A program made the translations under genes and the position numbers. From Winogradskyella marina (GTDB taxonomy: Bacteria > Bacteroidota > Bacteroidia > Flavobacteriales > Flavobacteriaceae): 64,000 bases of DNA. The stretch spans positions 62,001 through 126,000 of the forward strand of contig NZ_JADOET010000004.1 of NCBI RefSeq assembly GCF_015645385.1, read 5' to 3'. The notes under the pieces were generated by a model. That model was given only the letters and a program-made list of their open reading frames with translations. It ran no database searches and had not been told where the DNA came from. Of this stretch, positions 18,979 through 29,000 are shown piece by piece (position 1 is the stretch's first letter; every line of letters begins with the position of its first letter).

Positions 18979-20066
18979 AAGTAGATTTTATAATATCTTC
19001 TTTAGGAGGCGGAGGTGCTGAACGTGTTTTTGCTCTAATGGCAAACAGCTTGTCAAAGAGTGACGATTATAAAATTTCTGTCATTATCTTGCTTGATGGA
19101 GAAGAAGTATACCAATTTGAACCTAATGTAAAAAGAATAAAACTAAAGCAAATTAAATACATACCTAGTCATACCTTTAGAAGTATAATTAATCTAATTA
19201 GGTATTATTATTACGAATCAAACAGGCCAGATGTCATTGTCTCTTTTTTAACATTGAATAATTTAATGGCTATAATTGTAGCTAAACTTTTTTCAATTAA
19301 AATTATTGCTCAGGAACATACGCATCACCTAAGATTTATGAAAGGACGTAAAATTCTAACAAATTTTACTAAAAAACACATTTACAAATGGGCAGATGCG
19401 GTCACTGTCTTGACAAAATTTGATGTCAACTATTACAAATCACATAACGTTAAAGTTTCAGTAATGCCAAACCCTTGCAGCTTTAGAGCCATAACGAATT
19501 TTTCTATAGAAAGAGAAAAAGTTATTTTAGCTGTAGGTGGTTTAAACAGATACCATTTAAAAGGGTTTGATAATTTAATTCATTTAATAGGGCCTGTATT
19601 AAAAAAACATCCAGACTGGCGATTAAAAATTTTAGGAAGATCTGACAAAGATGATCTAGAATATTTAAAAAACATAGCTATACAAAATAATATCATAAAC
19701 AAAATTATTTTTACTGGTTTTATATCCAATGTATCTGATGTAATGAAAAATTCATCTATATTCGTTTTAAGCTCTAGAAATGAAGGCCTACCCATGGTAT
19801 TAATTGAAGCAATGTCACAAGGCATGGCTTGTATAGCATATAATTGTAAAACAGGTCCTTCCGATATCATAGAAGATGATATCAATGGTTTACTAATTGA
19901 AGATCAAAATATGCTTAAGATGCAGAACGGTTTAGATGAACTTATAAAAAATGAACCACTCAGAAAGAGACTATCTATAGAAGGTATTAAGTCACTTGAA
20001 AAATATCATGTCTCAGAAATCACTAAACGCTACGAAATCTTATTTAATAAAGTAATTAATGCATAA
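18975..20066 (+). CDS. Glycosyltransferase family 4
   Basis: This 363-residue enzyme starts with the GGGGAERVFALMANSL nucleotide-sugar/acceptor loop, has the N-terminal GT-B half, and in the C-terminal half has the EX7E motif EGLPMVLIE. It should transfer a sugar from a nucleotide donor to the lipid-linked intermediate with retention of configuration. Donor and acceptor cannot be told. It overlaps both neighbours (4 nt and 1 nt), so it forms one operon with the flippase and polymerase. Confidence 0.88.
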   Translation: MKVDFIISSLGGGGAERVFALMANSLSKSDDYKISVIILLDGEEVYQFEPNVKRIKLKQIKYIPSHTFRSIINLIRYYYYESNRPDVIVSFLTLNNLMAIIVAKLFSIKIIAQEHTHHLRFMKGRKILTNFTKKHIYKWADAVTVLTKFDVNYYKSHNVKVSVMPNPCSFRAITNFSIEREKVILAVGGLNRYHLKGFDNLIHLIGPVLKKHPDWRLKILGRSDKDDLEYLKNIAIQNNIINKIIFTGFISNVSDVMKNSSIFVLSSRNEGLPMVLIEAMSQGMACIAYNCKTGPSDIIEDDINGLLIEDQNMLKMQNGLDELIKNEPLRKRLSIEGIKSLEKYHVSEITKRYEILFNKVINA

Positions 20067-21271
20067 TGAACAAGCTTATTGTTTTTACTTGCTTTTATTG
20101 GCCGTTTTTTTTTAGTTGCTTACAACTTCAAGGTTACATTACATACGCAATCTCTCAAAGCCTAGCGGTAAACCTTGCATATATTAATCTTGGGCTTATA
20201 ATCACTGGTACAGTTCTATTTAGAAATAAAATAAATACAACATCTAAGACAAGTAGACTATGGATTATTTACTTCATCATTTACTATTGCTTCGGATTCC
20301 TAGCCTTGGGTAGGAATGGATTTCAAAGTTCAATTTTACCAACTTTCATACCTGTAATTTACTTTATCGGCTTTTATTTTCTTTTAAGTAATAAAGAGCA
20401 ATTTAAAACCTTTTTTAAAGTTATTACTATAACTTTTGTAATATCCTCATTCTTCACGGTTCTTCTTTTTAAACTTAATTTTAACTTAGCAGCAAATACA
20501 ACACATGGTTGGGCCCTTGATCGTGCCGATGGGTTATATGGTGACGCGAACAACGCTGCATTAGCAAGTATCATCGCTTATACTTTATTTGACAAATTTT
20601 ATAATCCCTCAAAATTTCTCTTTAAAGCATTTAAAATTTTAGTGTTATTAATTATTTTTTACAGTCTGTTTGTAACATTTTCAACAACAGGCTTATTCGT
20701 TTTTACTATTATTCTTTTTATTACTAACTACAAGTTTTTCAATGGCTTAAAGTTGATTTTACTTGGGACTATATTAGTTCTATTCTATATAGGAATTTTT
20801 GCGTTTAAATCTCAAACTAAAGAACTTGATTTGTCAGACGCTCAAATCTCTAAAATAGATAATATCATCAATGTTTTAACTTTAAATTTAGATAAAGTGA
20901 ACAATTCAGGGAGAGATCATTTACTAGAAAACATACTATATTACCTTTATGAAAACCCCATTATTGGAAACGGAGTTGACTTTTCCGTAGCTCATACTGG
21001 ACATAACACGTACGTAGGTGTATGGGTAGATGCTGGTATATTAACTTTTCTATTCTTTATGTTTATTTTATTTTATTATTTTTTTAAAACATTAACTTTA
21101 AAAATACATCTTCGCTTTTTTGCCATGTCTCTTTTAATTGTTCTTTATGTTTTTATGATGAGCCTGCAAACTGTGATCAACCAGCCTTATTTAATTGTTT
21201 TATTTGTATTTGTAGGCTATTTGATAGATTACAGTAAAATGGATGAGGGACATTTAGATTTTTTTAATTAA
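20066..21271 (+). CDS. Wzy-like O-antigen polymerase/ligase membrane protein
   Basis: This 401-residue protein has about ten to twelve hydrophobic segments and a large extracytoplasmic loop between about residues 255 and 320 with NNSGRDHLLENILYYLYENPIIGNG and HTGHNTYVGVWVDAGI. That loop pattern is typical of the O-antigen ligase/polymerase (Wzy_C) family. Next to a flippase it probably polymerises repeat units in the periplasm. The sequence cannot separate polymerase from ligase. Confidence 0.8.
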   Translation: MNKLIVFTCFYWPFFFSCLQLQGYITYAISQSLAVNLAYINLGLIITGTVLFRNKINTTSKTSRLWIIYFIIYYCFGFLALGRNGFQSSILPTFIPVIYFIGFYFLLSNKEQFKTFFKVITITFVISSFFTVLLFKLNFNLAANTTHGWALDRADGLYGDANNAALASIIAYTLFDKFYNPSKFLFKAFKILVLLIIFYSLFVTFSTTGLFVFTIILFITNYKFFNGLKLILLGTILVLFYIGIFAFKSQTKELDLSDAQISKIDNIINVLTLNLDKVNNSGRDHLLENILYYLYENPIIGNGVDFSVAHTGHNTYVGVWVDAGILTFLFFMFILFYYFFKTLTLKIHLRFFAMSLLIVLYVFMMSLQTVINQPYLIVLFVFVGYLIDYSKMDEGHLDFFN

Positions 21272-21478
21272 TACTAAAATGTAATTAGAGTCTATTTCAC
21301 TTTATTTTTTTAATAAAAAATGTATCACCTAAAACAGTTTCTCTTTGATATTTGAATTTTTGAATTAAGAATTAGACTTCAAATTATGAAAATATAAATT
21401 ACTCAAAAAAAAATCTACTAACTAAGAGTGCTAAATTGTTTTTATTAACCTTGTCAAAGACATAAAAACCCTCAATCA

Positions 21479-22522
21479 TTATTTTTCTAATATTTTCAAT
21501 AATGTATTTAGAACTAACGAATCAGACCTTAGGTAATTATTATAATATTGGTAATTTCTTCTCATCATATCAACTAATTTATCCTCAGACCTAAGTAAAC
21601 TATGTATGTTTTCAATCAATTCATACTTATCGAAAAACATTAAATAATTCTTATTATTTTCAAAATCACCTGGTAACGTATATTCTATTGGCTCTGTAAT
21701 AATTGCTCTTGAAGCAGCAATATATTCACCAAATTTTGCCCCAATTGAATTATGTAATCCAGCGGTTGCAATACAAATATTATGTCTCTTTACAGTTTGT
21801 AAAAATGCTTCTCTTTTTGTCATTGAAAAAGGCAACATTAATGAGTCCAAATCTGATACCCTATAACTATTATGCTGAAGCCCTCCAAAAAAGTCCTTAC
21901 CAAACTCTTTTCTAAGTGCTTTTATACAATCAATCCTATTTTCATTAATAAGCTTTCTTTCTAATTTTAAATGTTCTAGTTTGACATCATCGGGATTCCA
22001 AAGCTGGGTTAAGAATAAAATTTTATTTTCTCTATTAGGGATTGGATAGTATTCAAAGTCTTTATTAGTAAAGGAAGTTTTATTATAATATTTTGAAATG
22101 ATTAAGTTCTCCTTGAGTAAACCCTTAAATTTTTCATAGAATCTAGTAGGGTATTTGCCTTCTGATTTAAAAGGAAAATAAAGACCTAATGGAAAAACTT
22201 TACAATTCTTAGGAGCATGATCAAGAATCTGATTATTAAAACTACGTTTAAAATAAAAATCAGCTTCTATATTTTTACTAAAATAATCCAGATTTTCATC
22301 TATTGAGCCATTTATCCAATTAAACCCATCTAGCGTATCATAAATAACTCTATACTTATTATTAACCATTACATTGAGAAGAGGCTTGGTTTGATTAGTG
22401 GTCGCTGGTATAAGTGTAGTCTCGATAACTCCAAATTTTCTGAGTTTTTCAAATCCATCGTATATATGACTCAAGTGTCGAGAAGGGAAATAATTAAGTT
22501 CACATTTAAACAGTGGTTTCAT
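21479..22522 (-). CDS. Glycosyltransferase-like protein on the minus strand
   Basis: This 347-residue protein was only partly recognised. It has no signal peptide or membrane segment. The C-terminal third (HNICIATAGLHNSIGAKFGEYIAASRAIITEP followed by YTLPGDF) resembles the donor-binding half of GT-B enzymes, as does the order of elements, but the N-terminal half is diverged. It stands alone on the strand opposite to its neighbours and is flanked by AT-rich spacers of 207 and 584 nt. It probably modifies the same glycan, but this rests only on position. Confidence 0.6.
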   Translation of the reverse strand: MKPLFKCELNYFPSRHLSHIYDGFEKLRKFGVIETTLIPATTNQTKPLLNVMVNNKYRVIYDTLDGFNWINGSIDENLDYFSKNIEADFYFKRSFNNQILDHAPKNCKVFPLGLYFPFKSEGKYPTRFYEKFKGLLKENLIISKYYNKTSFTNKDFEYYPIPNRENKILFLTQLWNPDDVKLEHLKLERKLINENRIDCIKALRKEFGKDFFGGLQHNSYRVSDLDSLMLPFSMTKREAFLQTVKRHNICIATAGLHNSIGAKFGEYIAASRAIITEPIEYTLPGDFENNKNYLMFFDKYELIENIHSLLRSEDKLVDMMRRNYQYYNNYLRSDSLVLNTLLKILEK

Positions 22523-23106
22523 TTTTTATCATTCTTTAATAACAATTATAAAACTTTATTATGGCTAATGGTTAAAAATAAGTTTTAATCAATTATTCAT
22601 AGTCATTGCAAGTTACAGAGTTTTACGTTTTAACAGAAATATTAATTTGATTAAAACAAGAAATTATATCAGAATATATTTTTAAGACTTTGATCGTAAT
22701 TGAACAAATCCTTTAATCCCAATTAAAACAATAAGTCTGTACAGTTTTTATTAATTAACAATTTCCAAATTTCCTATATAATAATTTAAAGTAAGATAAA
22801 AAGTGCTACACAAGAAATTTATAGCTGTAGATAAGCCATTAAAAGAAGCCTAATTACAAAATCTAGTAAAAAATTAGGTGGCTGAAATAAAAATATATAT
22901 TTTATTTAGAAATAATTAATTAAAAATGTAATTTTCATATCCTGGATTTCAACTTCAAACATTAGTTAAAATATTAATGATAGAATTCGTGGAAAATTTT
23001 TAATTTATAATTGGTTCTATTATAATCATATATAAGAATTACTTAATTTGCCACTTTCTAAAGAAATATCTGCTAAATTAATATAAACCTATAGTTTATT
23101 TACTAT
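22523..23106. other. Divergent intergenic region (584 nt)
   Basis: An AT-rich divergent region lies between the minus-strand glycosyltransferase and the next plus-strand operon. It contains an AT-only near-palindrome around 22890-22915 and no frame over about 20 codons. Promoters for both directions are expected but none was clearly seen. Confidence 0.45.
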
Positions 23107-24171
23107 ATGAAAAAGAAAATACTCTTTATTTTACCCACTCTAACTGCTGGAGGTGCCGAACGAGTTATTTCATTTATTGCGCAAAACATAAATAAATCCA
23201 AATTTGATAGTAAACTATTAGTCACTGGTTACGAAAAAGATGCTGCTTACTTAATAGATGATATAGAAGTAGAATTTTTTAAAAAAAAAAGAGTATTAAA
23301 TGCAGTTTCTAATATATTTATTTATTTGTTAAAACACAGACCTAATGTAGTAGTAAGTTCAATAGGGCATTTAAATACGGTTATGGGGTTAATGTCTCCG
23401 TTTTTTTTAAAAACTAAATTCATTATTAGAGAGGCGAGCGTTATTTCGCTAATGGATCAAATACATAATGAACGAACTACAAAGAAGTCTTTTAGCATAT
23501 ATGAAATTTTATCTCGAGCAAGTTATAAATTGGTTGATAAGATTATTTGTCAATCGAAAGATATGGCTGATGATTTTATTAATATTTACAACGTAAAAAA
23601 ACAAAATATTGCCATAATAAATAACCCTATAACAAATTATCCCCCCTTAAAAAAAGTAGATTCAGCTGTCCAAAAACCTATTAGATTTATTACTGTGGGT
23701 AGGTTAAGTAAAGAAAAAGGACAATTGCGAGTTATCGAATTACTATCTAAATTAAAATTTCCGTTTCATTATACAATTATTGGAGATGGCCCTATAAAAG
23801 ATGACATTCTAGAAGCGATAAAAACAAATCAATTAGTAGATAGATTTACTTATATCCCTTTTACAAAAGAAGTGTCAAAACACATGTCTTCAAATGATAT
23901 GTTTTTACAAGGATCTTACGTTGAAGGCTTTCCTAATACCGTTTTAGAAAGTTGCTTTGTAGGTACGCCTGTATTAGCTTTTAATGTTCCTGGCGGTACA
24001 AAGGAAATTATACAGCATCAAGTTAACGGATATTTAGTTGAAAACGAAGAAGAATATTTTTACTATTTAAACAATAAATTAACTTTAGAGCCTCAAAAAG
24101 TCAGAGATTCTGTAAAAATGAAGTTTGATAAAAACAAAATTCTCAAACAGTACGAATCATTATTTAATTAA
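23107..24171 (+). CDS. Glycosyltransferase family 4
   Basis: This 354-residue GT-B enzyme has the N-terminal LPTLTAGGAERVISFIA loop, the FITVGRLSKEKGQLRVIELL start of the second Rossmann half, and the EX7E motif EGFPNTVLE with the following GTPVLAFNVPGGTKEII. It is the first gene of an operon of five (23107-28997). Substrates are unknown. Confidence 0.88.
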   Translation: MKKKILFILPTLTAGGAERVISFIAQNINKSKFDSKLLVTGYEKDAAYLIDDIEVEFFKKKRVLNAVSNIFIYLLKHRPNVVVSSIGHLNTVMGLMSPFFLKTKFIIREASVISLMDQIHNERTTKKSFSIYEILSRASYKLVDKIICQSKDMADDFINIYNVKKQNIAIINNPITNYPPLKKVDSAVQKPIRFITVGRLSKEKGQLRVIELLSKLKFPFHYTIIGDGPIKDDILEAIKTNQLVDRFTYIPFTKEVSKHMSSNDMFLQGSYVEGFPNTVLESCFVGTPVLAFNVPGGTKEIIQHQVNGYLVENEEEYFYYLNNKLTLEPQKVRDSVKMKFDKNKILKQYESLFN

Positions 24172-24173
24172 TT

Positions 24174-25325
24174 ATGAATAAGGACAAGCCTATACGAGTT
24201 TTACAAGTTTTAACAATTATGAATCTTGGTGGAGCTGAAACTATGATAATGAACTATTATAGACATATAGACAGAACTAAAGTGCAGTTCGATTTTTTAC
24301 TTCATAGACAAGAAAGAGGTTTTTTTGATGATGAAATAGAATCTCTTGGTGGCAAAATCTACAGGATGTCTGCTATTGCTCCAAAAAACTATTTTATATA
24401 TAAGAAAAATTTAAATTTATTTTTTGATAAACACCCAGATTATAAAATAGTTCATTCTCACTTAAATGCCCTAAGTAGTATTATATTAGGTGTAGCAAAA
24501 AAGAAAAATATCCCTTTTAGAATCGCTCATAGCCATTTAGCCGTAGAACCGTTGGTGCTCAAAAAGGTAATTAAAAAAAACACAGATATTAAAGCTACCA
24601 TAAAAGATTCTATTCAAACATTAGTTAAAGGAAGAGTAACCAAAGTAGCTACGCACTATTTTGCATGCGGTGAAAAAGCCGGAAATTGGCTTTTTGGTTA
24701 TAAAAATAAGACAAAAGTTACTATTATTAATAATGCAATTAACGCATCCTTATTTACTTATGACGCTATAGAAGCAAAAAAAATAAAAAATGAGCTTAAC
24801 TTAGAGAATAAAAAAGTTATTGGACATATCGGTAGATTTAATGAACAGAAAAATCATTTTTTCTTAATTAAAATTTTCAATGAATTATATAAAAAAGATG
24901 AGAACTGTGTATTACTACTTATTGGCGATGGTAACTTAAAAACCAAATTGAAAGAAGAAGCTAAACGATTGAATATTGATAAAAACATCCACTTCTTAGG
25001 TTTAAGAGATAATATACCTGAACTATTGCAAGCCTTCGATTTATTTTTGTTTCCATCATTATATGAAGGATTGCCTGTAACCCTAATAGAAGCTCAAGCT
25101 TCTGGAATAAAAATTATTACCTCTAACACTGTAACCAAAGAAGTAGATATAACTAATCTAATAACTTACATAGATCTAGATAGACCTGCGGAAGAGTGGG
25201 CAGATTATGTCTTGGCTAACATTGATTACAAAAGAAAAAATACTTTAAGTAAAATTAAACAAGAGGGTTACGATATTTTTGAAAACGCAAAAAAATTACA
25301 AAACTTTTATTTAAATATAAATTAG
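24174..25325 (+). CDS. Glycosyltransferase family 4 (EpsF-like)
   Basis: This 383-residue protein has VLTIMNLGGAETMIMNYYRHID near its N-terminus, a pattern shared with the EpsF-like branch of GT4, then VIGHIGRFNEQKNHFFLI and the EX7E motif EGLPVTLIE. It starts 2 nt after the preceding glycosyltransferase and ends 1 nt before asnB, so translation is probably coupled. The sugar transferred is unknown. Confidence 0.88.
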   Translation: MNKDKPIRVLQVLTIMNLGGAETMIMNYYRHIDRTKVQFDFLLHRQERGFFDDEIESLGGKIYRMSAIAPKNYFIYKKNLNLFFDKHPDYKIVHSHLNALSSIILGVAKKKNIPFRIAHSHLAVEPLVLKKVIKKNTDIKATIKDSIQTLVKGRVTKVATHYFACGEKAGNWLFGYKNKTKVTIINNAINASLFTYDAIEAKKIKNELNLENKKVIGHIGRFNEQKNHFFLIKIFNELYKKDENCVLLLIGDGNLKTKLKEEAKRLNIDKNIHFLGLRDNIPELLQAFDLFLFPSLYEGLPVTLIEAQASGIKIITSNTVTKEVDITNLITYIDLDRPAEEWADYVLANIDYKRKNTLSKIKQEGYDIFENAKKLQNFYLNIN

Positions 25326-25326
25326 A

Positions 25327-27228
25327 ATGTGCGGAATTAACGGAGTAATAATTAATACAGCTACAGATAAAGCCATTTTAAGAAATAAATTGGCTGAGAT
25401 GAATCAATTAATTTTTCATCGAGGTCCAGATGAAGATGGATTTTATTTAGATATTTCAGAATCAGCATCAGTTGCTATGGCAATGCGTCGTTTATCAATT
25501 ATAGATTTAAGTACAGGTAAACAGCCTATGTACTCTGATGACAATAATTTAGGCTTAGTTTTTAATGGTGAAATTTATAACTATAGAATTTTAAAACAAC
25601 AACTTGAAAATATTGGTGTAACTTTTAAGACTACAAGTGATACAGAAGTCATTCTTAAACTTTATGAACAAAAAGGTGTCGATGCTTTTAAGGAGTTAGA
25701 TGGTATGTTTGCATTTAGTATACATGACAAAACAAAAAATAAAGTATTTATAGCGAGAGATTTTTTTGGAGAGAAACCCTTGTATTACACAAAAACTAAA
25801 ACAGATTTCATCTATGGATCGGAGTTAAAATCCATTGTAAACTATCTTCCTAATAAACCAAGTATAAGCCTTGAAGGTATGAATCTATATTTTAGATTAA
25901 CCTATATACCCGCTCCCTACTCTATTTATGAGAATATTCACAAATTAGAAAGCAATCATTATATTGAATTTGATTTAACTTCTGACACATTTTCAATTCA
26001 TGATATTGAAAAACAAAAACCAGTAGAAAAATTAGATATCTCATTCAATGACGCCAAAAAAAAAGTGCATGATGAGGTGATGAAAAGTGTAGAAACTAGA
26101 TCTATTGCCGACGTATCTCTAGGAACATTTTTATCAGGAGGTGTAGATTCTTCAGTAGTAACCCATTGTTTGGCAGAAATTTCTAGTGAAAACATAGAAA
26201 CATTTTCAATAGGATTTGAAAAACAAATATATGACGAAACGGATAAGTCTCAAGTGGTAGCTAAATTAGTAAATAGTAACCATCATGAATTTATAGTTAA
26301 GGAGTCTGATTTTAAAAATAATATAGATGATATTTTATTAAATTTTGATGAACCATTTGCAGACTCCTCTGCTCTACCAACATATTTGGTATCTAAACAT
26401 GCAAGCGACTATGTAAAAGTGGCATTAACTGGTGATGGAGGCGACGAGGTATTTGGCGGATATAATAAATATTATATGGGCAAATTAAACAACCGATATA
26501 CTTCTATTGTTCATAAAAACGTACATCAACAGGTTTTAAAGTTTTCTTCTTCATTTTTAAAGACAAAAGATGACAATAGAGGTCGAAGGTTTCAATTAAA
26601 TAGATTATTAAAAGCATTTAATTACGATGGTAACCAATATTGGAATATTATTTCACTTGCGTTTACAGATGAGGAAAAATCTCAATTGTTTAATAACAAT
26701 GTTTTAATTAAAGATACATTTTTAGATTTAAAGGATAAACACAATCAACACAAACCAAAAAATCTAACTGATTTTAGAATGGTTGATAAAAACGTGAGTC
26801 TAGAAGGAGATATGCTTGTTAAAGTCGATAGAACAAGTATGTTCTCATCATTAGAATGCAGAGCACCTTTTTTAAACAAAGCAATTTGGGATTTAACAAA
26901 CTCCTTACCAGAAAACTACCTAATGAAAGGGTGGAATAAGAAATATATCCTAAAAGAAGCTTTCGCTGATAAATTTGAACCTAAATTTTTAGATAAATCT
27001 AAACAAGGATTTGGAGTACCTGTAGGAGACTGGTTAAGATCTAGCTTAAAGCCAGAACTCCTGTCATATATTGATCCAAAATTTATTGAATCTCAAAATT
27101 TATTTAATATTGATTATATTTCAAAATTGGTTAATAACCATATAAATTCAAAACAAGACAATAGTATGAGGGTGTGGTGTTTTTATACATTTCAAAAATG
27201 GTATTTAAACACATATTCTATTTTATAA
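25327..27228 (+). CDS. asnB: Asparagine synthase-type glutamine amidotransferase
   Basis: This 633-residue protein has the N-terminal class II glutaminase domain with nucleophile Cys2 (MCGINGV), HRGPDEDG and FNGEIYNY, and the C-terminal synthetase domain with the ATP loop LSGGVDSSVVTH and GDGGDEVFGGY. The family makes asparagine from aspartate, but homologues inside O-antigen and capsule loci are thought to amidate uronic acids. Its position between glycosyltransferases, in a locus with uronic-acid synthesis genes, favours the second role. That is inference; a normal asparagine synthase cannot be excluded. Confidence 0.9.
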   Translation: MCGINGVIINTATDKAILRNKLAEMNQLIFHRGPDEDGFYLDISESASVAMAMRRLSIIDLSTGKQPMYSDDNNLGLVFNGEIYNYRILKQQLENIGVTFKTTSDTEVILKLYEQKGVDAFKELDGMFAFSIHDKTKNKVFIARDFFGEKPLYYTKTKTDFIYGSELKSIVNYLPNKPSISLEGMNLYFRLTYIPAPYSIYENIHKLESNHYIEFDLTSDTFSIHDIEKQKPVEKLDISFNDAKKKVHDEVMKSVETRSIADVSLGTFLSGGVDSSVVTHCLAEISSENIETFSIGFEKQIYDETDKSQVVAKLVNSNHHEFIVKESDFKNNIDDILLNFDEPFADSSALPTYLVSKHASDYVKVALTGDGGDEVFGGYNKYYMGKLNNRYTSIVHKNVHQQVLKFSSSFLKTKDDNRGRRFQLNRLLKAFNYDGNQYWNIISLAFTDEEKSQLFNNNVLIKDTFLDLKDKHNQHKPKNLTDFRMVDKNVSLEGDMLVKVDRTSMFSSLECRAPFLNKAIWDLTNSLPENYLMKGWNKKYILKEAFADKFEPKFLDKSKQGFGVPVGDWLRSSLKPELLSYIDPKFIESQNLFNIDYISKLVNNHINSKQDNSMRVWCFYTFQKWYLNTYSIL

Positions 27229-27231
27229 CCT

Positions 27232-28383
27232 ATGAGAAAAATTATAAGGATTACGACAATTGCTAGTTCATTAGAGGTTTTGCTGAAGGGCCAATTAAAC
27301 TTTATGAATGAATATTATGAAATGATTGGTGTCGCGAGTAGTGATGATGGTGAGAACTTAAAGGATGTAGAAAAAGCAGAAGGCATAAGAACTATTGCCG
27401 TTAGTATGACAAGAAAAATAACTCCCTTTAAAGACTTAGTAGCCGTCTACAAATTATATCGAGTAATTAAAAAAGAAAAACCATTTATTGTTCATTCTCA
27501 TACTCCAAAAGCAGGAACTTTAGGTATGCTAGCCGCAAAATTGGCTGGTGTTCCCAATAGAATACATACCATTGCAGGTTTACCATTGTTAGAAGCTAGT
27601 GGCAACAAACGTAAACTTTTAAACTTTGTAGAAAAATTCACTTATGCTTGTGCAACACTAGTATTACCAAATTCTTTTGGGCTAAGAGATATTATTTTAG
27701 AACATAATTTTTGCAAAGCACCTAAACTTAAAGTTTTAGGCAATGGAAGTTCAAACGGAATAGATGTTAATCATTATAGTAACCAAGGAGTTAATCTAAA
27801 TGAAGCCAACCTTTTAAAACAACAACTTAACATTTTAGAAAAAGACACTGTTTTTGTCTTCGTTGGCAGAGTTGTCGCAGATAAGGGGATAAATGAACTA
27901 GTAGCTGCCTTTAATGAAATTAGCAAATCTAATATTAATACAAAACTTATAATTGTTGGCCCAAGTGAAAAAGACCTAGACCCTATTGATCCGGAAACAG
28001 AACAAATTATAAAAAACAACAAAAATATTCATGCCGTAGGAAGTATAGTAGATATTAGACCTTATGTGTTTATTAGCGACATTTTTGTGTTTCCTAGTTT
28101 TAGAGAAGGGTTCCCTAATGTCATATTACAAGCAAATAGCATGGAAAAACCATGTATAGTAACTGATATTAATGGGAATAATGAGCTAATAACACACAAC
28201 TATAATGGTTTAATTATACCACCTAAAGACATCATTTCTCTTAAGCAAGCAATGCTTAACCTACTAAACAATCCTGACCAAACTCTTAAGTTAGCTAGTA
28301 ATTGTAGGCAAAACATTGTAAAAAAGTATAAAAGAGAATATATCTGGAATGAAATTCTAAAACTATATAAATCATTAGAATGA
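27232..28383 (+). CDS. Glycosyltransferase family 4 with EX7Q motif
   Basis: This 383-residue protein shows the GT4 layout: HSHTPKAGTLGMLAAKLAG in the N-terminal half, FVFVGRVVADKGINELV in the second half, and EGFPNVILQ where most GT4 enzymes have EX7E. The second Glu is thus Gln, a variant I recall from capsule-type GT4 enzymes acting next to PglC-like transferases. It overlaps the PglC-like gene by 4 nt, so it may add the second sugar to the initiating one (a PglA-like role). Confidence 0.87.
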   Translation: MRKIIRITTIASSLEVLLKGQLNFMNEYYEMIGVASSDDGENLKDVEKAEGIRTIAVSMTRKITPFKDLVAVYKLYRVIKKEKPFIVHSHTPKAGTLGMLAAKLAGVPNRIHTIAGLPLLEASGNKRKLLNFVEKFTYACATLVLPNSFGLRDIILEHNFCKAPKLKVLGNGSSNGIDVNHYSNQGVNLNEANLLKQQLNILEKDTVFVFVGRVVADKGINELVAAFNEISKSNINTKLIIVGPSEKDLDPIDPETEQIIKNNKNIHAVGSIVDIRPYVFISDIFVFPSFREGFPNVILQANSMEKPCIVTDINGNNELITHNYNGLIIPPKDIISLKQAMLNLLNNPDQTLKLASNCRQNIVKKYKREYIWNEILKLYKSLE

Positions 28384-28997
28384 AACTCTATACAAACATT
28401 ATAAAACGTTTTTTCGATTTTTTAGCAGCATCTGTTGGACTTCTAATTATTTCACCATTATTCGTTTTTCTTATTATAAGTCTTTTAATACTTAATAATG
28501 GTAAACCTTTTTTCTTTCAAACACGTACTGGGAAAAATGGGAAGCTTTTTACAATTATAAAGTTTAAAACCATGACAGATAAAACTGATGAACATGGAGA
28601 TTTATTACCTGCTATGGAACGGGTCACAAATGTTGGAAGAATCTGTAGAAAATTATCATTAGACGAATTGCCTCAATTACTCAACATTCTTAAAGGAGAT
28701 ATGAGCTTGATTGGACCTCGTCCACTTTTACCTGAATACTTAGAACGCTACAATAAAAGACAGAATCGAAGACATGAGGTATTACCTGGTATTACGGGTT
28801 GGGCACAGGTTAATGGAAGAAACACTATTAGTTGGGAACAAAAGTTTGAATATGATGTTTACTATGTAGAACATCAGTCTTTTGTTCTAGATTTTAGAAT
28901 ACTTCTCAAAACAATAGATAAGGTTATAAATAGAAAAGACATCAATAATTCTGAAAATATCGATATGCCAGAGTTTACAGGAACTAATGAATCTTAA
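28380..28997 (+). CDS. PglC-like initiating phosphoglycosyl transferase
   Basis: This 205-residue protein is a small monotopic bacterial sugar transferase: one N-terminal membrane helix (about residues 15-38), then FKTMTD, the catalytic Asp-Glu dyad in LSLDELPQLLNI, GDMSLIGPRPLLPEY and LPGITGWAQVNGRN. It should transfer a sugar phosphate from UDP-sugar to undecaprenyl phosphate and start each repeat unit. The short length matches PglC rather than the long WbaP type. The downstream PglE- and PglF-like genes suggest a bacillosamine-type donor. Confidence 0.92.
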   Translation: MKLYTNIIKRFFDFLAASVGLLIISPLFVFLIISLLILNNGKPFFFQTRTGKNGKLFTIIKFKTMTDKTDEHGDLLPAMERVTNVGRICRKLSLDELPQLLNILKGDMSLIGPRPLLPEYLERYNKRQNRRHEVLPGITGWAQVNGRNTISWEQKFEYDVYYVEHQSFVLDFRILLKTIDKVINRKDINNSENIDMPEFTGTNES

Positions 28998-29000
28998 GTA

